52,274 nt of DNA from Gemmatimonadota bacterium (GTDB taxonomy: Bacteria; Gemmatimonadota; Gemmatimonadetes; Palauibacterales; KS3-K002), in the NCBI GenBank assembly GCA_020344015.1, contig CP070812.1, positions 3,341,332 to 3,393,605 of the forward strand, read 5' to 3'. Made by a program: the position numbers and the translations under genes. Below, piece after piece: positions 1-11,161 of the stretch. Positions within the stretch are counted from its first letter, which is position 1; each line of letters opens with the position of its first letter. The notes under the pieces were generated by a model. The model had not been told where the DNA came from and searched no databases. It saw nothing but the letters and a program-made list of their open reading frames with translations.

Positions 1-3000
1 AACCATCGCTGGGTGCGAGGCGACTGGCAGCTGCTACCCTGGATCCTGGGCCACGCACGCGACGCCGCCGGCCGCCGGCAGAGGACTCGCATCCCAGCCC
101 ACGGCCGCTGGAAGATGATGGACAATCTGCGCCGCAGCCTGGCGGCGCCGGCGTCATTCTCGATGGCGGTGGCCGCCTGGGTGCTGCCGGCGGTTCCACC
201 TCTGTTCTGGACCAGCCTCTTCCTGGGATCGGTAGCGGTGCCGGCCTTCATACCGGTCCTCGACGGTCTCGTTCCCCGGCGCTGGGGTATCTCGAAGCGC
301 AACCATTTCCGCGCCGTCTCGCACGACATCTATGTGGCCCTAACGCAGACGCTACTGGCCATAACCGTGCTGGCACATCAAGCCTGGCTGATGGTGGACG
401 CGGTAGTTCGTACGCTGTGGCGGCTCTACGTGTCGAAACGGAACCAGCTGGAATGGGTCGCGGCCGCGCAGGCGGGGTACGGAGTCGACCTGAGGCTGCG
501 CAGCTTCTACCAGCACCTTCGCTGGGGCGTGGTTCTCGCCGTCGCGGCCGGCGCGCTCTTCGTCCTGCTCAAGCCGGGGGCCTGGCCGGTGGCCGCGCCG
601 CTGGTGCTCCTCTGGGCCCTGTCGCCCGTCTTCGCCTGGTGGATGAGCCTGCCGCTCAAGGACACGCAGGAACAGGTCCTTTTGCCGGATGAGACGCGCG
701 CTCTGCGGCTCGTCGCGCGCCGCACCTGGCGCTTCTTCGAGAGTTTCGTGGACGACAAAGGCAACGCCCTTCCGCCGGACAACTTCCAGGAAGACCCAGA
801 GCCCGTCGTCGCCCACCGCACGTCGCCGACCAACATCGGTCTCTACCTGCTCAGCATCACCGCCGCTCACGACTTCGGCTGGATCGGGATTCTCGACGCG
901 GCGGACCGGCTCGAGGCCGCGCTGGAGACGATGACAAACATGCGCCGGGTCCGCGGTCACTTTTTCAACTGGTACGACACCCGGAATCTCCACCCGCTGG
1001 ATCCCATGTACGTGTCCACCGTGGACAGCGGCAATCTGGCGGGCCACCTGATCGCACTGGCTCAGTCATGCCGCGGGCTAATGCACCGCTCACTCCCGCG
1101 GCCGGAGATCCTGGAGGGGATCGGTGATGCTCTGGCGCTGCTACTCGAGTCGTTGGAGAAGGCCGAGCATCCCGGACGCACGCAGACGGTCACGGCGGAG
1201 CAGTTGATCGAGGCCGCAGAGTCGCTGTCGACCCTGCTGGAGGACCCACCGAGGTCGCTTCCCGGCTGGGTCCGCCGCATCGAGGCGCTGGAGGCCGAGG
1301 CGGAGAACCTCCTGGACATCGCCCGCACGCTCGCGGCCGATGTCAAAGATGAAACACGACCAGAATATCTCATCTGGGCGACTGCCGTTCACAATTCGGT
1401 TCGCAGCCACGCTCGCGACCTCAGTACCACGATGCCATGGTGCTTGCGTCTCTACTCTAAAGGATCGACGGAGAGAGAAGGTTTGGATCATGCGGCCCCG
1501 GCGACCGGGCTCGCCCGCTCAGCATCGTTCCTGGAGCCGGTCGTCGCCGAGAGCCCCACAGTGGCAGGGCTCCCGGGCCTGTTGCGCGCGGTGCACGAGG
1601 TGATCGAGAAGCGCTCCGACGTTCTGGAGAGCGAGGACGGGGACCTGATCCTCGCCGATATGGAAACGTCGTGGACGGCGGCGGATTCGCTCAAGCAGCG
1701 CTTCTCCGCCCTGGCGCTGCTCGCCGAGCAACTGGTCCAGTCGATGGACTTTCGATTCCTGTTCGACCCTTCCCGCAAGCTGTTCTCCATCGGCTACCGG
1801 GTGGCCGACGGCACACACGATCCCAGCTGCTACGACCTGCTGGCCTCGGAGGCGCGGCTGGCAAGCTTCGTCGCCGTCGCCAAGGGCGACGTGACGCCGC
1901 GGCACTGGTTCCTGCTCGGCCGCTCCCTGACGCCGGTGGGGCGCGGTGCAGCCCTCGTCTCCTGGTCGGGCTCGATGTTCGAGTACCTGATGCCGCTGCT
2001 GGTGATGGAGCAACCGCCGCGCAGCCTTCTGGATCTGAGCAGTCGCCTGGTAGTCGGGCGCCAGATCCGCTACGGAGTTGAGCGGGGAGTCCCATGGGGA
2101 GTCTCGGAATCGGGCTACAACGTGCGCGACCTGGAGCTCACCTACCAGTACTCCGATTTCGGTGTGCCCGGTGTGGGCCTCAAGCGCGGTCTGTTCGAAG
2201 ATGTGGTCGTGGCTCCCTACGCTACGGCGCTCGCGGCCATGGTGGATCCCCGGGCCGCGCTGAACAACTTCGCTCGCCTCGAGGAAGCTGAAGCGCTCGG
2301 CGCCTACGGTTTCTACGAGGCGCTCGATTACACGCCGTCGCGGCTGCCGGAGGACGCCCGGGTGGCCGTGGTCAGGGCATACATGACCCACCACCAGGGG
2401 ATGATCCTCGTCTCGCTGAGCAACGTGGTTCATGAGGGCCTTACCCGCAGGCGCTTCCACGCTCATCCCATGGTCCAGGCGGCGGAGCTGCTGCTCCAGG
2501 AACGGACGCCGCGCTCGGTGCTCGTGACCCGGCCCCGGGGCGAGGAGGTGCGCGAGGCAGCGCTGGTCCGCGACCTCGTCCTCCCGACTCTGCGGCGATT
2601 CGAGTCGCCGCACGACATCACGCCCCGCACGCATCTACTCTCCAACGGCCGCTACACGGTCATGGTCACGGCGGCGGGCTCCGGGTTCAGTCGCTGGCGC
2701 GAGCTTGCCGTCACCCGCTGGCGCGAGGACACAACACGCGACCCCTGGGGCACGTTCGTCTTCTTGCGCGACGCCGAGACGGAAGAAGTCTGGTCCGTCG
2801 GCTTCCAGCCGAGCGGTAGCGAAGCGGATCACTACGACGTCGTCTACTCCGAGGATCGGGCCAAGATCACTCAGCGGTTCCGATCTTTGACGACCACGCT
2901 GGAGATCGTCGTTTCGCCGGAGGACGATGCCGAGTTGCGAAGACTGACGGTGACCAACCTCGAGAACCGGGACCGCGAGATCGATTTCACATCCTACGCT

Positions 3001-6000
3001 GAGATCGCTCTGGCTACGCAGGGCGCCGACCTGGCTCATCCCACCTTCTCAAACCTCTTCGTCGAGACCGAGTTCGTTCCCGAACTCGGGACGCTGCTCG
3101 CGACTCGGCGCCCGCGTTCGGCGGACGAGCCCCAGGTCTGGCTCGCCCACCTGGTCGCGGTGGACGGCGCGACGGTCGATGAGCTGCAGTGCGAGAGCGA
3201 CCGCGCACGTTTCCTGGGCCGCGGCCGCGGGGTTCGAACGCCACTCTCGGTGATCGACGGCGGCCCGCTCTCCGACACGGCGGGTACCGTTCTCGATCCC
3301 ATCGTCAGTCTCCGGCAGCGGGTGGCGATTCCGCAGGGAGAGACGGTCAACCTCGTGTTCACCACGCTCGTGGCGTCTTCCCGGGAAGAGGCTCTCGAGA
3401 TCGCGGAGAAGTACCGCGAGCCGGCGACGTTCGAGCGCGAGAGCTCGCTGGCCTGGACCCAGGCCCAGGTCCAACTACACCACCTGCGGATAACTCAAGA
3501 CGAAGCGCACCTCTTCCAGCGTCTGGCCAATCGCCTGCTCTACGCGGACCCCACCTTGCGTGCCGCGCCTCGCGTGCTGGCCAGAAACCGCACGGGCCAG
3601 TCCGCGCTATGGGCCTACGGGATCTCTGGCGACCTGCCCATCGCCCTGGTGCGCATCGAGCGGGAAGAAGAACGCGATGTGGTCAGGCAGCTGCTGCGGG
3701 CGCACGAATACTGGCACATGAAAGGGATCGCGGCCGACCTGGTGATCCTCAACGCGAAAGGCACGTCCTATTTACAGGATTTCCAGGATGACCTCGAAGC
3801 CATGGTGCAGGCGATCCAGTCCGCGGTCGGCCGGGAAAAGCAAGAGGGCGGCGGAGACGTATTCGTTCTGCGGGCGGACCTGCTGTCGGGCCGGGACCGG
3901 CTCCTGCTGCACGCGTCGGCGCGAGTGGTGATCCTGGCACGCCAGGGCACGCTATCCGAGCAGGTGGTCCGGCTGCAGCGCTTGCGGCCGGGCCCGGTTT
4001 CACCGCGACTCCGCGCGCCGCGCGAGAAAGCCGAGCCCGCCGCGCCGCCCGCCCTGGCGCTCGAGTTCTTCAACGGTCTGGGAGGATTCACCCCCGACGG
4101 TCGCGAATACGTCACAATTCTGGGCAAGGGGCAGTGGACCCCGGCTCCCTGGATCAACGTGGTGGCGAACTCGGGATTCGGGTTCCAGGTCTCCGAGTCG
4201 GGCTCGGGGTACACCTGGGCCGTGAACAGCCGCGAGAACAAGCTGACGCCCTGGTCGAACGACCCGGTCGGCGACACGCCGGGCGAAACGTTCTACGTGC
4301 GGGACGAGGACGGCGGCATAGTCTGGGGGCCGACGATCCTGCCGATTCGCGAGGAGAGCTGGCCGTACGTCGTCCGACACGGGCAGGGGTACAGTCGTTT
4401 CCAACACACATCTCACGACATCGAGCTGGATCTATTGCAGTTCGTGCCGCTGCGCGACCCGATCAAGATCTCCCGTCTCACCCTGGAGAACCGGTCCGAC
4501 CGCAAGAAGCGACTGTCGGTCACGGCCTACGCGGAGTGGGTCCTGGGAGTCGAGCGGAGCAGCTCGGCGCCTTTCGTGGTCACCGAGATCGACCGCGCGA
4601 CCGGAGCGATGCTCGCGCGCAACCGCTGGAACGAGGAGTTCGCGGACCGGGTCGCCTTCGCCGATCTGGGCGGCCGCCAGGATTCCTGGACCGGCGACCG
4701 TCTCGAGTTTCTGGGCCGCAACGCGAGCCTCGACCATCCCGCCTCGCTGGAGCGTGGGGACGAATTATCGGATAGGACCGGAGCGGGACTCGACCCCTGC
4801 GCTGCACTGCAGACGAGACTCGAGCTCGAGCCGGGCGAACGTGTCGAGGTGCTCTTCCTGCTGGGCCAATGTAACAACCTCGAGGATGCCCGGTCACTCG
4901 TCGCACGCTATCGCGAGATCGATTGCGATGCCCTGCTCGCCGAAGTCCAGGACCACTGGAACCGCGTGTTGGGCGCGGTACAGGTCAAAACCCCTGACCC
5001 CTCCATCGACCTACTGCTTAACCGCTGGCTCCTCTATCAGACGCTCTCCTGCCGGATCTGGGCCCGCTCGGCCTTCTATCAGTCCGGCGGAGCCTACGGG
5101 TTCCGCGACCAGCTCCAGGATGTGCTCGCCCTCGCGGTGACCGAGCCCGAGCTCGTGCGCGAGCATCTCCTGCGCGCCGCCGCACGACAGTTCAGCGAAG
5201 GCGACGTCCAGCATTGGTGGCACCCGCCGAGCGGACGCGGCGTCCGCACCCGGATCTCCGACGACCTCGTCTGGCTGCCCTACGCGGTGGTCCACTATCT
5301 CAACGTGACCGACGACCGGGCTGTCCTCGACGAGCTAGTCCCCTGGCTCGAGGGGCCGGCCCTGGAAGAGCACGAAGCAGAGGCTTATTTCCAGCCCAAG
5401 GTGTCGGAGGGGCGGGCGACGCTCTATGAGCACTGCGCCCGGGCCCTCGACCGCAGCCTGGAGACCGGTAGCCACGGCCTCCCGCTGATCGGCGCCGGGG
5501 ATTGGAACGATGGCTTGAACCGAGTCGGTCGCGAGGGCCGCGGCGAAAGCGTCTGGCTGGGCTGGTTCCTGCTCGTGAACTTGAGGGAGTTCGCTCCCAT
5601 CGCCGAGTGGCGCGGTGAAGCGGAGCGCGCGGCGCGCTGGCGCGAGCGGGCCACCTCCCTCGAGGCGGCGCTGGAGGCGGAGGCGTGGGACGGAGAATGG
5701 TACAGGCGCGCCTTCTTCGACGACGGCACGCCTCTCGGATCAGCGGCGAGCGACGAGTGCCAGATCGCCTCCATCCCCCAATCCTGGGCAGTCATCTCGG
5801 GTGCCGCCCAGGCCGAGCGGGGACGCCAGGCCATGGAATCGGTACAGCGGCGACTCGTCCGTCGGAACGACCGCCTGCTGCTGCTCTTCGCCCCGCCCTT
5901 CGACCGGACAGCGCTCGATCCCGGCTATATAAAAGGATACGTTCCCGGCATCAGGGAGAACGGCGGCCAGTACACCCACGCCGCGATCTGGTCGGTCATA

Positions 6001-6465
6001 GCGTTCGCCATGTTGGGCGAAGGAGACCGGGCCGCCGAGCTCTTCAACATGCTCAGTCCCATCCACCATGCGAGCAGCCGCGCCGACGTACATCGCTACA
6101 AGGTGGAGCCCTATGCTGTGCCGGCCGATGTCTACTCCCAACCTCCGCACGTCGGACGCGGCGGCTGGACGTGGTACACCGGGGCCGCCGGCTGGCTCTA
6201 CCGCGCGGGTCTGGAATGGATTCTCGGATTCCGCAAACGGGGGGCCACCCTCGCCATCGATCCGTGCATCCCCCGAAGCTGGAAACGCTTCGAGATCGTC
6301 TACCGTCACGGTGATGCTAGCTACCGGATCACGGTCGAGAACCCCAAGGGCGTCTGCCGCGGAGTGACACGGATCAGCCTGGACGGAACAGCGCTACCGG
6401 GCGATGCGCTCGTGCCGCTCTCCGATGACGGCCGCGAACACCTGGTCAAGATCGTGTTGGGATAG
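1..6465 (+). CDS. Cyclic beta-1,2-glucan synthase-like protein, 5'-truncated by window (GT84 tail, glycoamylase-like, GH94 domains)
   Basis: The frame is open from base 1 (reading [14 protein letters not shown]), so the start lies before the window; the GTG at 13 is internal. [12 protein letters not shown] is typical of the end of the glucosyltransferase domain of NdvB/Cgs proteins. Numbering from base 13: membrane segments follow at about residues 45-85, 110-135 and 170-216. A glycoamylase-like domain ends near residue 800 with YMTHHQGM. Two sugar-binding beta-sandwich regions lie at about 850-1100 and 1350-1600, and a GH94 phosphorylase-type (alpha/alpha)6 barrel contains GDWNDG at 1829-1834 and the [12 protein letters not shown] motif near 2060. 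Family members polymerise UDP-glucose into beta-1,2-glucan and trim and cyclise it at the inner membrane; the products act in osmoadaptation or envelope biology. The upstream catalytic GT84 part cannot be checked here. It converges on the next gene with an 18-nt gap. Confidence 0.9.
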   Translation, partial: NHRWVRGDWQLLPWILGHARDAAGRRQRTRIPAHGRWKMMDNLRRSLAAPASFSMAVAAWVLPAVPPLFWTSLFLGSVAVPAFIPVLDGLVPRRWGISKRNHFRAVSHDIYVALTQTLLAITVLAHQAWLMVDAVVRTLWRLYVSKRNQLEWVAAAQAGYGVDLRLRSFYQHLRWGVVLAVAAGALFVLLKPGAWPVAAPLVLLWALSPVFAWWMSLPLKDTQEQVLLPDETRALRLVARRTWRFFESFVDDKGNALPPDNFQEDPEPVVAHRTSPTNIGLYLLSITAAHDFGWIGILDAADRLEAALETMTNMRRVRGHFFNWYDTRNLHPLDPMYVSTVDSGNLAGHLIALAQSCRGLMHRSLPRPEILEGIGDALALLLESLEKAEHPGRTQTVTAEQLIEAAESLSTLLEDPPRSLPGWVRRIEALEAEAENLLDIARTLAADVKDETRPEYLIWATAVHNSVRSHARDLSTTMPWCLRLYSKGSTEREGLDHAAPATGLARSASFLEPVVAESPTVAGLPGLLRAVHEVIEKRSDVLESEDGDLILADMETSWTAADSLKQRFSALALLAEQLVQSMDFRFLFDPSRKLFSIGYRVADGTHDPSCYDLLASEARLASFVAVAKGDVTPRHWFLLGRSLTPVGRGAALVSWSGSMFEYLMPLLVMEQPPRSLLDLSSRLVVGRQIRYGVERGVPWGVSESGYNVRDLELTYQYSDFGVPGVGLKRGLFEDVVVAPYATALAAMVDPRAALNNFARLEEAEALGAYGFYEALDYTPSRLPEDARVAVVRAYMTHHQGMILVSLSNVVHEGLTRRRFHAHPMVQAAELLLQERTPRSVLVTRPRGEEVREAALVRDLVLPTLRRFESPHDITPRTHLLSNGRYTVMVTAAGSGFSRWRELAVTRWREDTTRDPWGTFVFLRDAETEEVWSVGFQPSGSEADHYDVVYSEDRAKITQRFRSLTTTLEIVVSPEDDAELRRLTVTNLENRDREIDFTSYAEIALATQGADLAHPTFSNLFVETEFVPELGTLLATRRPRSADEPQVWLAHLVAVDGATVDELQCESDRARFLGRGRGVRTPLSVIDGGPLSDTAGTVLDPIVSLRQRVAIPQGETVNLVFTTLVASSREEALEIAEKYREPATFERESSLAWTQAQVQLHHLRITQDEAHLFQRLANRLLYADPTLRAAPRVLARNRTGQSALWAYGISGDLPIALVRIEREEERDVVRQLLRAHEYWHMKGIAADLVILNAKGTSYLQDFQDDLEAMVQAIQSAVGREKQEGGGDVFVLRADLLSGRDRLLLHASARVVILARQGTLSEQVVRLQRLRPGPVSPRLRAPREKAEPAAPPALALEFFNGLGGFTPDGREYVTILGKGQWTPAPWINVVANSGFGFQVSESGSGYTWAVNSRENKLTPWSNDPVGDTPGETFYVRDEDGGIVWGPTILPIREESWPYVVRHGQGYSRFQHTSHDIELDLLQFVPLRDPIKISRLTLENRSDRKKRLSVTAYAEWVLGVERSSSAPFVVTEIDRATGAMLARNRWNEEFADRVAFADLGGRQDSWTGDRLEFLGRNASLDHPASLERGDELSDRTGAGLDPCAALQTRLELEPGERVEVLFLLGQCNNLEDARSLVARYREIDCDALLAEVQDHWNRVLGAVQVKTPDPSIDLLLNRWLLYQTLSCRIWARSAFYQSGGAYGFRDQLQDVLALAVTEPELVREHLLRAAARQFSEGDVQHWWHPPSGRGVRTRISDDLVWLPYAVVHYLNVTDDRAVLDELVPWLEGPALEEHEAEAYFQPKVSEGRATLYEHCARALDRSLETGSHGLPLIGAGDWNDGLNRVGREGRGESVWLGWFLLVNLREFAPIAEWRGEAERAARWRERATSLEAALEAEAWDGEWYRRAFFDDGTPLGSAASDECQIASIPQSWAVISGAAQAERGRQAMESVQRRLVRRNDRLLLLFAPPFDRTALDPGYIKGYVPGIRENGGQYTHAAIWSVIAFAMLGEGDRAAELFNMLSPIHHASSRADVHRYKVEPYAVPADVYSQPPHVGRGGWTWYTGAAGWLYRAGLEWILGFRKRGATLAIDPCIPRSWKRFEIVYRHGDASYRITVENPKGVCRGVTRISLDGTALPGDALVPLSDDGREHLVKIVLG

Positions 6466-6483
6466 GCGACGTAGCCCAAGCCA

Positions 6484-8985
6484 CTACTCGTACCGCAGCG
6501 CCTTCATCGGATCCACTCTGGATGCCCTGAGCGCCGGGACGTAGCCCGCCCCCAAAGCCACGCCGGTGAGCAGGACCGCCACGACGGCGACGACTACCGG
6601 ATCGTTCCCTTCGAGCCCGAAGAGGAGCGATCGCGCGGCGCGGCCGAGCAGCAACCCTGCCACAATACCTAGCACACCGCCGATGAGGGTCATGCGGCCC
6701 ACCTGCCACAGCACCATGCGGCGCACGCGCCGGCTGTCGGCGCCGAGCGCCATCCGCACACCGAACTCCCCCGTGCGTTGCGCCACCGTGTAGGCGAGCA
6801 CCCCATAGAGCCCGATGGCGGCCAACAGGGTGGCCAGCACGGCAAAAGCCGCCGACAACATGGTGATCAGCCGGTCCAGCACCACGTTCTCACGCACCTG
6901 TTGGTCGAGCGTTTTCAAGTCTTGCACTGGCAGGTTCGCGTCGAGACGTCTCACCACGTCGGGGATGGCTCGGAGCACTGACCTGGGCTGGACTGCTGTC
7001 CGCACGTAGAACGTGAGCCAGCCGAGAGTCTCGCGCTGGCGATACGGTGTAAAGAAGAGGGGAGGCGTGTCCTGCTTCACCTCACTGTACTTCGCGTCTC
7101 CTATCAGCCCCACGATCTGGATATCCAACTCGTTAGTCATACTTCTGGTGGACATCCAACTACCGACGGCGTCTTGCCTGCTGAGGCCGAACTTGCGGAT
7201 AAAGACTTCGTTGACGACGGCGACCTTCGGCGCGCCGAGGGCGTCGTCCGGCGTGAACTCGCGGCCAGCCAACAGCGGAATGCCCAACGTGCTGAAGTAA
7301 CCCGCGCCCACCACGTTGAAGCGCGCGTTGTCATCGATGTCGGGGCCCGACTCGAACCCTTGCACCGAGACGTCCGTGCCCCAGTTGCTCCCCGTCAGGA
7401 TGGGGATCATTGCCCCAGAGACCCCCGTCACGCCGGGGAGGGCCTGCAATTCTTCTTCCAGCCGGCCGAAGAGTATCTGCGAAGCTTGCGGCTCGTATCC
7501 GTTTAGCTGGGGAAAGATGCCGAACGTTATTACGTGCTCAGTGTTCATGCCGAGATCCACGCGGCTCACGTTGGCGAGACTCTTGATGAAGAATCCGGCG
7601 GCGACGAGCAATGCCATGGAAAGCGCGATCTGGGCTGTGACCAGCGACGCGCGAAAACGTGCGGCTGCGCGGGCACCGGAGGGCTGACCGGAGCCGGATC
7701 GGACCAGGGTCATAAGATCGGGACGGGTGCTATGCAGCGCCGGGTACATGCCGAACAGGAACCCCGTCCCGATCGACACCGCCGCGGCAAAGAGCACCAC
7801 CGAGGGACGCAACTCGAGCGCCAATATGGTTGAAGCTTCGGCCGGCAGAATCGACGCGATGATCTGGAGGACCCAACGGGCAACCAACAGACTCGCCCCT
7901 CCACCCAGAACGGCGAGCACGCATGAGTCGAGGAGGAGTTGCGAGACGAGTCGGCGCCGGCTGGCGCCGAGCGATCCCCGGATGGCCATCTCCTGGCTGC
8001 GGTTCGCCCCCTGCGCCAGCAGCAGGTTCGCGATGTTGGCGCACGCGATAAGCAACACCACCGCGGTGATCGCGAACAGCAATGTGAGCGGTGTGCTGAC
8101 TTCACCGTGCAGCGAGCTTTGCCCACGCGGCCCCGGTTCGATCGTGATCTCCTTGGCGCGGAACCGCTCCAGCGTCGCCTCGCTCATTCCCTCCTGCAGC
8201 GGCACCTCTACCTCGTTAATGATGCTCCAATAGATGCTGTTGATTTCGGCGCCTGCCTGCTCGATCGACACGCCGGGACGCAGGCGCGCAAAGAGGTATG
8301 CCCAATAAGCCCGCCGATTATCGAAACCGTCGAAGCCACGGTTCATCAAGCCACGCATCGAGATGGGCACGAATACGTCGGGTCGCGTACCCAACGTGGT
8401 CCCGTCGAAACCGCGCGCCGCCACGCCGACGATGGTCATCGGGTGTCCGTTCACGATGATCGTCTGGTTCAGGACCGCCGGATCACCGCCCAGTTGGTTC
8501 GCCCAGTAGTGGTAGCTCAACACGGCCACGAAGTGGTCGCCGATCACCTGGTCATCGGCCGGATCGAGCAGCCGGCCCAGTGCCGGTCGGACACCGAGGG
8601 TTGGAAAGTAGGAGCCGGACACGAGCATGCCCTGACCGTCGATCGTCCGATTGGCGTGGGCGAGGTTGGCGCCGAAGATGCGGTGAGCAGCAATATCAGT
8701 GAAACTGCTCTGTGCCTGCTGCAGGTCCCGAAACATCGGATAGCTGAAGACCACGTCGCAGTCGCCGGCCTGGTTGCATGACTGCGAGCCGTGCTTCGGC
8801 CCCGGGGCTCCCAGGTTGACTAGCCGATCCGGCTCCGGGACCGGCAGCGCCTGAATGAGCATCTGGTCATACAGCGAGAAGATCGCGGCGTTGGCGCCGA
8901 TGCCGAGGGCCAGCGACGCGACTGCCACCGCTGCGACGAACGGCGACCTAGCGAGCGTCCGGATTGCGAATTTCAGGCTGATCAT
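6484..8985 (-). CDS. ADOP-family ABC transporter permease (MacB-like periplasmic core plus FtsX domains), copy 1
   Basis: The 833-residue protein starts with a short cytoplasmic stretch and the helix motif SLALGIGANAAIFSLYDQM, then a MacB_PCD-like periplasmic domain (about 40-270). An FtsX membrane domain follows (about 300-420, with VLLIACANIANLLLAQGA), then a second periplasmic domain (430-690) and a second FtsX domain (710-833) ending in DPMKALRYE. This duplicated layout without an ATPase is the ADOP class (acidobacterial duplicated orphan permease). No MacB-type ATPase gene lies nearby, so an ATPase would have to come from elsewhere, or the protein works without one. Substrate unknown. 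Unlike the other copies, the first periplasmic domain has two cysteines (near residues 70 and 75) that could pair. It lies 145 nt downstream of the peptidase operon on the same strand. Confidence 0.9.
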   Translation of the reverse strand: MISLKFAIRTLARSPFVAAVAVASLALGIGANAAIFSLYDQMLIQALPVPEPDRLVNLGAPGPKHGSQSCNQAGDCDVVFSYPMFRDLQQAQSSFTDIAAHRIFGANLAHANRTIDGQGMLVSGSYFPTLGVRPALGRLLDPADDQVIGDHFVAVLSYHYWANQLGGDPAVLNQTIIVNGHPMTIVGVAARGFDGTTLGTRPDVFVPISMRGLMNRGFDGFDNRRAYWAYLFARLRPGVSIEQAGAEINSIYWSIINEVEVPLQEGMSEATLERFRAKEITIEPGPRGQSSLHGEVSTPLTLLFAITAVVLLIACANIANLLLAQGANRSQEMAIRGSLGASRRRLVSQLLLDSCVLAVLGGGASLLVARWVLQIIASILPAEASTILALELRPSVVLFAAAVSIGTGFLFGMYPALHSTRPDLMTLVRSGSGQPSGARAAARFRASLVTAQIALSMALLVAAGFFIKSLANVSRVDLGMNTEHVITFGIFPQLNGYEPQASQILFGRLEEELQALPGVTGVSGAMIPILTGSNWGTDVSVQGFESGPDIDDNARFNVVGAGYFSTLGIPLLAGREFTPDDALGAPKVAVVNEVFIRKFGLSRQDAVGSWMSTRSMTNELDIQIVGLIGDAKYSEVKQDTPPLFFTPYRQRETLGWLTFYVRTAVQPRSVLRAIPDVVRRLDANLPVQDLKTLDQQVRENVVLDRLITMLSAAFAVLATLLAAIGLYGVLAYTVAQRTGEFGVRMALGADSRRVRRMVLWQVGRMTLIGGVLGIVAGLLLGRAARSLLFGLEGNDPVVVAVVAVLLTGVALGAGYVPALRASRVDPMKALRYE

Positions 8986-9051
8986 CCGCTTGTTCCCAGA
9001 ATCGGGAGCGTGGCACGCTCCGCACGTTTACGGTCTGATGGCAGATGTGAC

Positions 9052-9072
9052 GGGTCCACTAGGGTTGGACCC
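9052..9072 (-). terminator. Short hairpin downstream of the 9131-15971 gene run
   Basis: GGGTCCA and TGGACCC pair perfectly (7 bp) around a 7-nt loop, 59 bases beyond the stop of the SnoaL-like gene on the minus strand. There is no clear T-run, so it may be a weak or Rho-assisted terminator, or an RNA stabiliser before ADOP 1. A second small palindrome (GGAGCGT/ACGCTCC) lies just downstream at 9005-9021. Confidence 0.3.
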
Positions 9073-9130
9073 TCTTATGGCCCTCAGGGTTGCCACTATC
9101 ACCGGGATGGGTGCGGTCCACTGTCGACGA

Positions 9131-9670
9131 CTAGTTCCGCAGCACCTCCGGGATAGGCCTGTCCGGCGTGGGAATCTCGTTGGTGACCGAGACGATCCAC
9201 CAGCGACCGTCCTGCTTGATGAGCGAGAAGTTGTCGACGCCCTGTTGCGGTGGGCGCGCCGAGCCGGTTATCTGCGCTTCATACAGCACCAGCACGTTCG
9301 CCATGTCGCCGAACACCAGCGACTTCATCGCAAGGACCCTCTCGGTGAAGCCATTCGCCCCGGCGGGGGTGTTCTCGTAGAAATTGACGAAATCCTGCAG
9401 GAAGCTCTCCACCGAGAACACCGTCGTGGCTTCCCTGCTGGTGCGAAGCACGACAACAGCCTGCGGGATGAACAACGACTTGACCGCTTCCCAGTCCGGT
9501 ACGTTTCCCGCCTCGGCCGAGACCATATCGTAGATCTCGGAGACCAGACCCTCCGCCGTCTCCAAAACTTCCGGCGCGACCTGCGCCTGCAGCGGCGTCG
9601 CGCTCGAGCCGGCCACCAGTACCAGTGTAACGAACGAGGTTTCCCAGCATCTCGAGACATCTAACCACAT
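9131..9670 (-). CDS. Secreted SnoaL/DUF4440-like protein
   Basis: The start at 9670 is set by a strong AAAGGAG ribosome site and by a 4-nt gap to the stop of the upstream M24 gene; a longer frame upstream only shadows that gene. The 179-residue product has an N-terminal hydrophobic segment ending near SATPLQAQ, so it is probably exported. The rest has the size and pattern of the NTF2-like DUF4440/SnoaL fold: a helical start, a middle FYENTPAGANGFTERVL segment and a final KQDGRWWIVSVTNE strand typical of these proteins. NTF2-like proteins can be enzymes or small-molecule binders; no active site can be named. It is the last gene of the 15971 to 9131 run. Confidence 0.75.
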   Translation of the reverse strand: MWLDVSRCWETSFVTLVLVAGSSATPLQAQVAPEVLETAEGLVSEIYDMVSAEAGNVPDWEAVKSLFIPQAVVVLRTSREATTVFSVESFLQDFVNFYENTPAGANGFTERVLAMKSLVFGDMANVLVLYEAQITGSARPPQQGVDNFSLIKQDGRWWIVSVTNEIPTPDRPIPEVLRN

Positions 9671-9674
9671 AACG

Positions 9675-11123
9675 TCACCTCTCCTTTGGTGGATAATCCT
9701 GGACGATTCCGCCCTGCCGCACTGTCGCCTCGATCTCATCGAGCTCCGAGACCAGAAAGTCAGTGAAGTTCTCGACGCCGCTTTCCGTAACCATGACGAG
9801 GTCCTCGTAACGGATGTACAGCCGTTCCTCGGGCACGCGCAGCTGCGGGTCCACCGCGAAGACCTGGCCGGGTCGCAGAGGCGCATCGGCGTAGCGCGCC
9901 ACATCGTGTACCGCCATCCCTACCGTGTGCGAGAAGACGCCGCCGCCCCGGTCCACCAGATCCCGCGCCGCCTCTTCGTAGATCGGCTTGGAGAACGTCC
10001 AGCGCGCGAAGACCGGCTCCATCGCCGCCTTCGCCTCTTCCATGATCTGCGAGACGGTGACGCCCGGACGGATGCGCTGAAGAATCGCCTTGTGGTATTC
10101 GAGCACGAAGCCGAGCAGCTCTCGCTGCCAGGGCGCGAACGTACCGTTTACCGGCCACATGCGAGTGATGTCGCTTGTGTAATAACGGTAGTCGGGTGCG
10201 AAATCCATCAGCACGAGGTAGCCGTCCTTGAGCTCGCTCGCGTTACGATAGTAGTGCGCGTTCCAGATGTTGTCGGTCCCCGATGCAGTGATGGATCGGT
10301 AGCCCTCCAGACGTGCACCGTTCACCAGAAAGACGTAGCGTGCCGCGGCATCGAGCTGGTACTCGTACAGCCCGGGTCGCGTCGTCTTCATCGCCTCGAT
10401 GATGCCGGACGCGGCGATCCGCGACGCGCGCCGGATCAAAGCGATCTCGCGCGGACTCTTGATGTTGCGTAGCTCGTCGAGGATGGGCGACAGATCGGCC
10501 ATCTCTGCCCGCGGGTAGCGGGCGCTCAGCAATGAGGCCAAGTGCGCCTCCCGCGGGACGCGGCCGTCCCAGTAGTCGCCGGCGATGGCCGCGTTGGCGG
10601 CATTCAGTTCGTAGCGGCTCTGCGCGGAGCCTTCCGCAGGGCTGAACGGCGTGTAGATCGTGCGCGGCGCCCTTCCCGCTGAACCCGCCAGCCAATCGCC
10701 GCGCATCTCCTCCGTGCTGTGGACCTCGTCGGCTCCGGTGAGCCGCCGGACCAGATCGGCATCGTCCGCCGACAGCACGCGACCCTCAGAGCTCTCGAGC
10801 CGCCTGTTCCGCAGCGGCAGGTACAGCGTCACCCGCCGGTCACGTCCGTCCAGCAGGATATACGAACCCGGGGTCTCGACTCCGCAGAGGTAGTAGAACT
10901 CGTTGGTCTGGCGCGGATAGATGAAGCCACTCGTCATCGCGACGCCCTGCACCAGCGCGACGGCGTCCTCCCCGATCCGATCGAAGATCTTCGCCCAGCG
11001 CGTCTCGAACTCCTCCGGCGGAAAGTCGGTTTGGTACCAGGGCTCGGTCTGGGCCGCCGCCCGCGCCGGCAGCCACAGCAACACAACCAGGACGAGAAAC
11101 GAGACTCGGGACACAAATCGCAT
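9675..11123 (-). CDS. Exported M24-family aminopeptidase P / Xaa-Pro peptidase-like protein
   Basis: The start at 11123 follows GGAGGGG at good spacing and opens a clear signal peptide (hydrophobic 7-20, ARAAAQ cleavage region). A TTG 42 nt upstream, overlapping the previous stop, is less likely. The 482 residues show a creatinase-type N-terminal domain (25-220) and a pita-bread catalytic domain (225-460). Metal ligands by family alignment are Asp307, Asp318 (SDITR), His399 (SHTVGM) and Glu440 (RYED). The remaining ligand, usually Glu in an EPG motif, is Asp425 in VDPQL, a conservative but unusual change. The family removes N-terminal residues before proline or cleaves related small amides. 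It sits in a run with a lipoprotein amidohydrolase (TTGA/TGA junction upstream) and a beta-lactamase-fold enzyme, so peptide or amide scavenging outside the cytoplasm is likely. Confidence 0.88.
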   Translation of the reverse strand: MRFVSRVSFLVLVVLLWLPARAAAQTEPWYQTDFPPEEFETRWAKIFDRIGEDAVALVQGVAMTSGFIYPRQTNEFYYLCGVETPGSYILLDGRDRRVTLYLPLRNRRLESSEGRVLSADDADLVRRLTGADEVHSTEEMRGDWLAGSAGRAPRTIYTPFSPAEGSAQSRYELNAANAAIAGDYWDGRVPREAHLASLLSARYPRAEMADLSPILDELRNIKSPREIALIRRASRIAASGIIEAMKTTRPGLYEYQLDAAARYVFLVNGARLEGYRSITASGTDNIWNAHYYRNASELKDGYLVLMDFAPDYRYYTSDITRMWPVNGTFAPWQRELLGFVLEYHKAILQRIRPGVTVSQIMEEAKAAMEPVFARWTFSKPIYEEAARDLVDRGGGVFSHTVGMAVHDVARYADAPLRPGQVFAVDPQLRVPEERLYIRYEDLVMVTESGVENFTDFLVSELDEIEATVRQGGIVQDYPPKER

Positions 11124-11161
11124 GGGCCCCTCCGGCTGTCGTTGTAGTACGGCCTCGGAGT

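Noticed and set aside
1519..2634. 371-codon open frame opposite the glucan synthase
   Set aside because: Arg/His/Val-rich antisense shadow without any recognisable domain.
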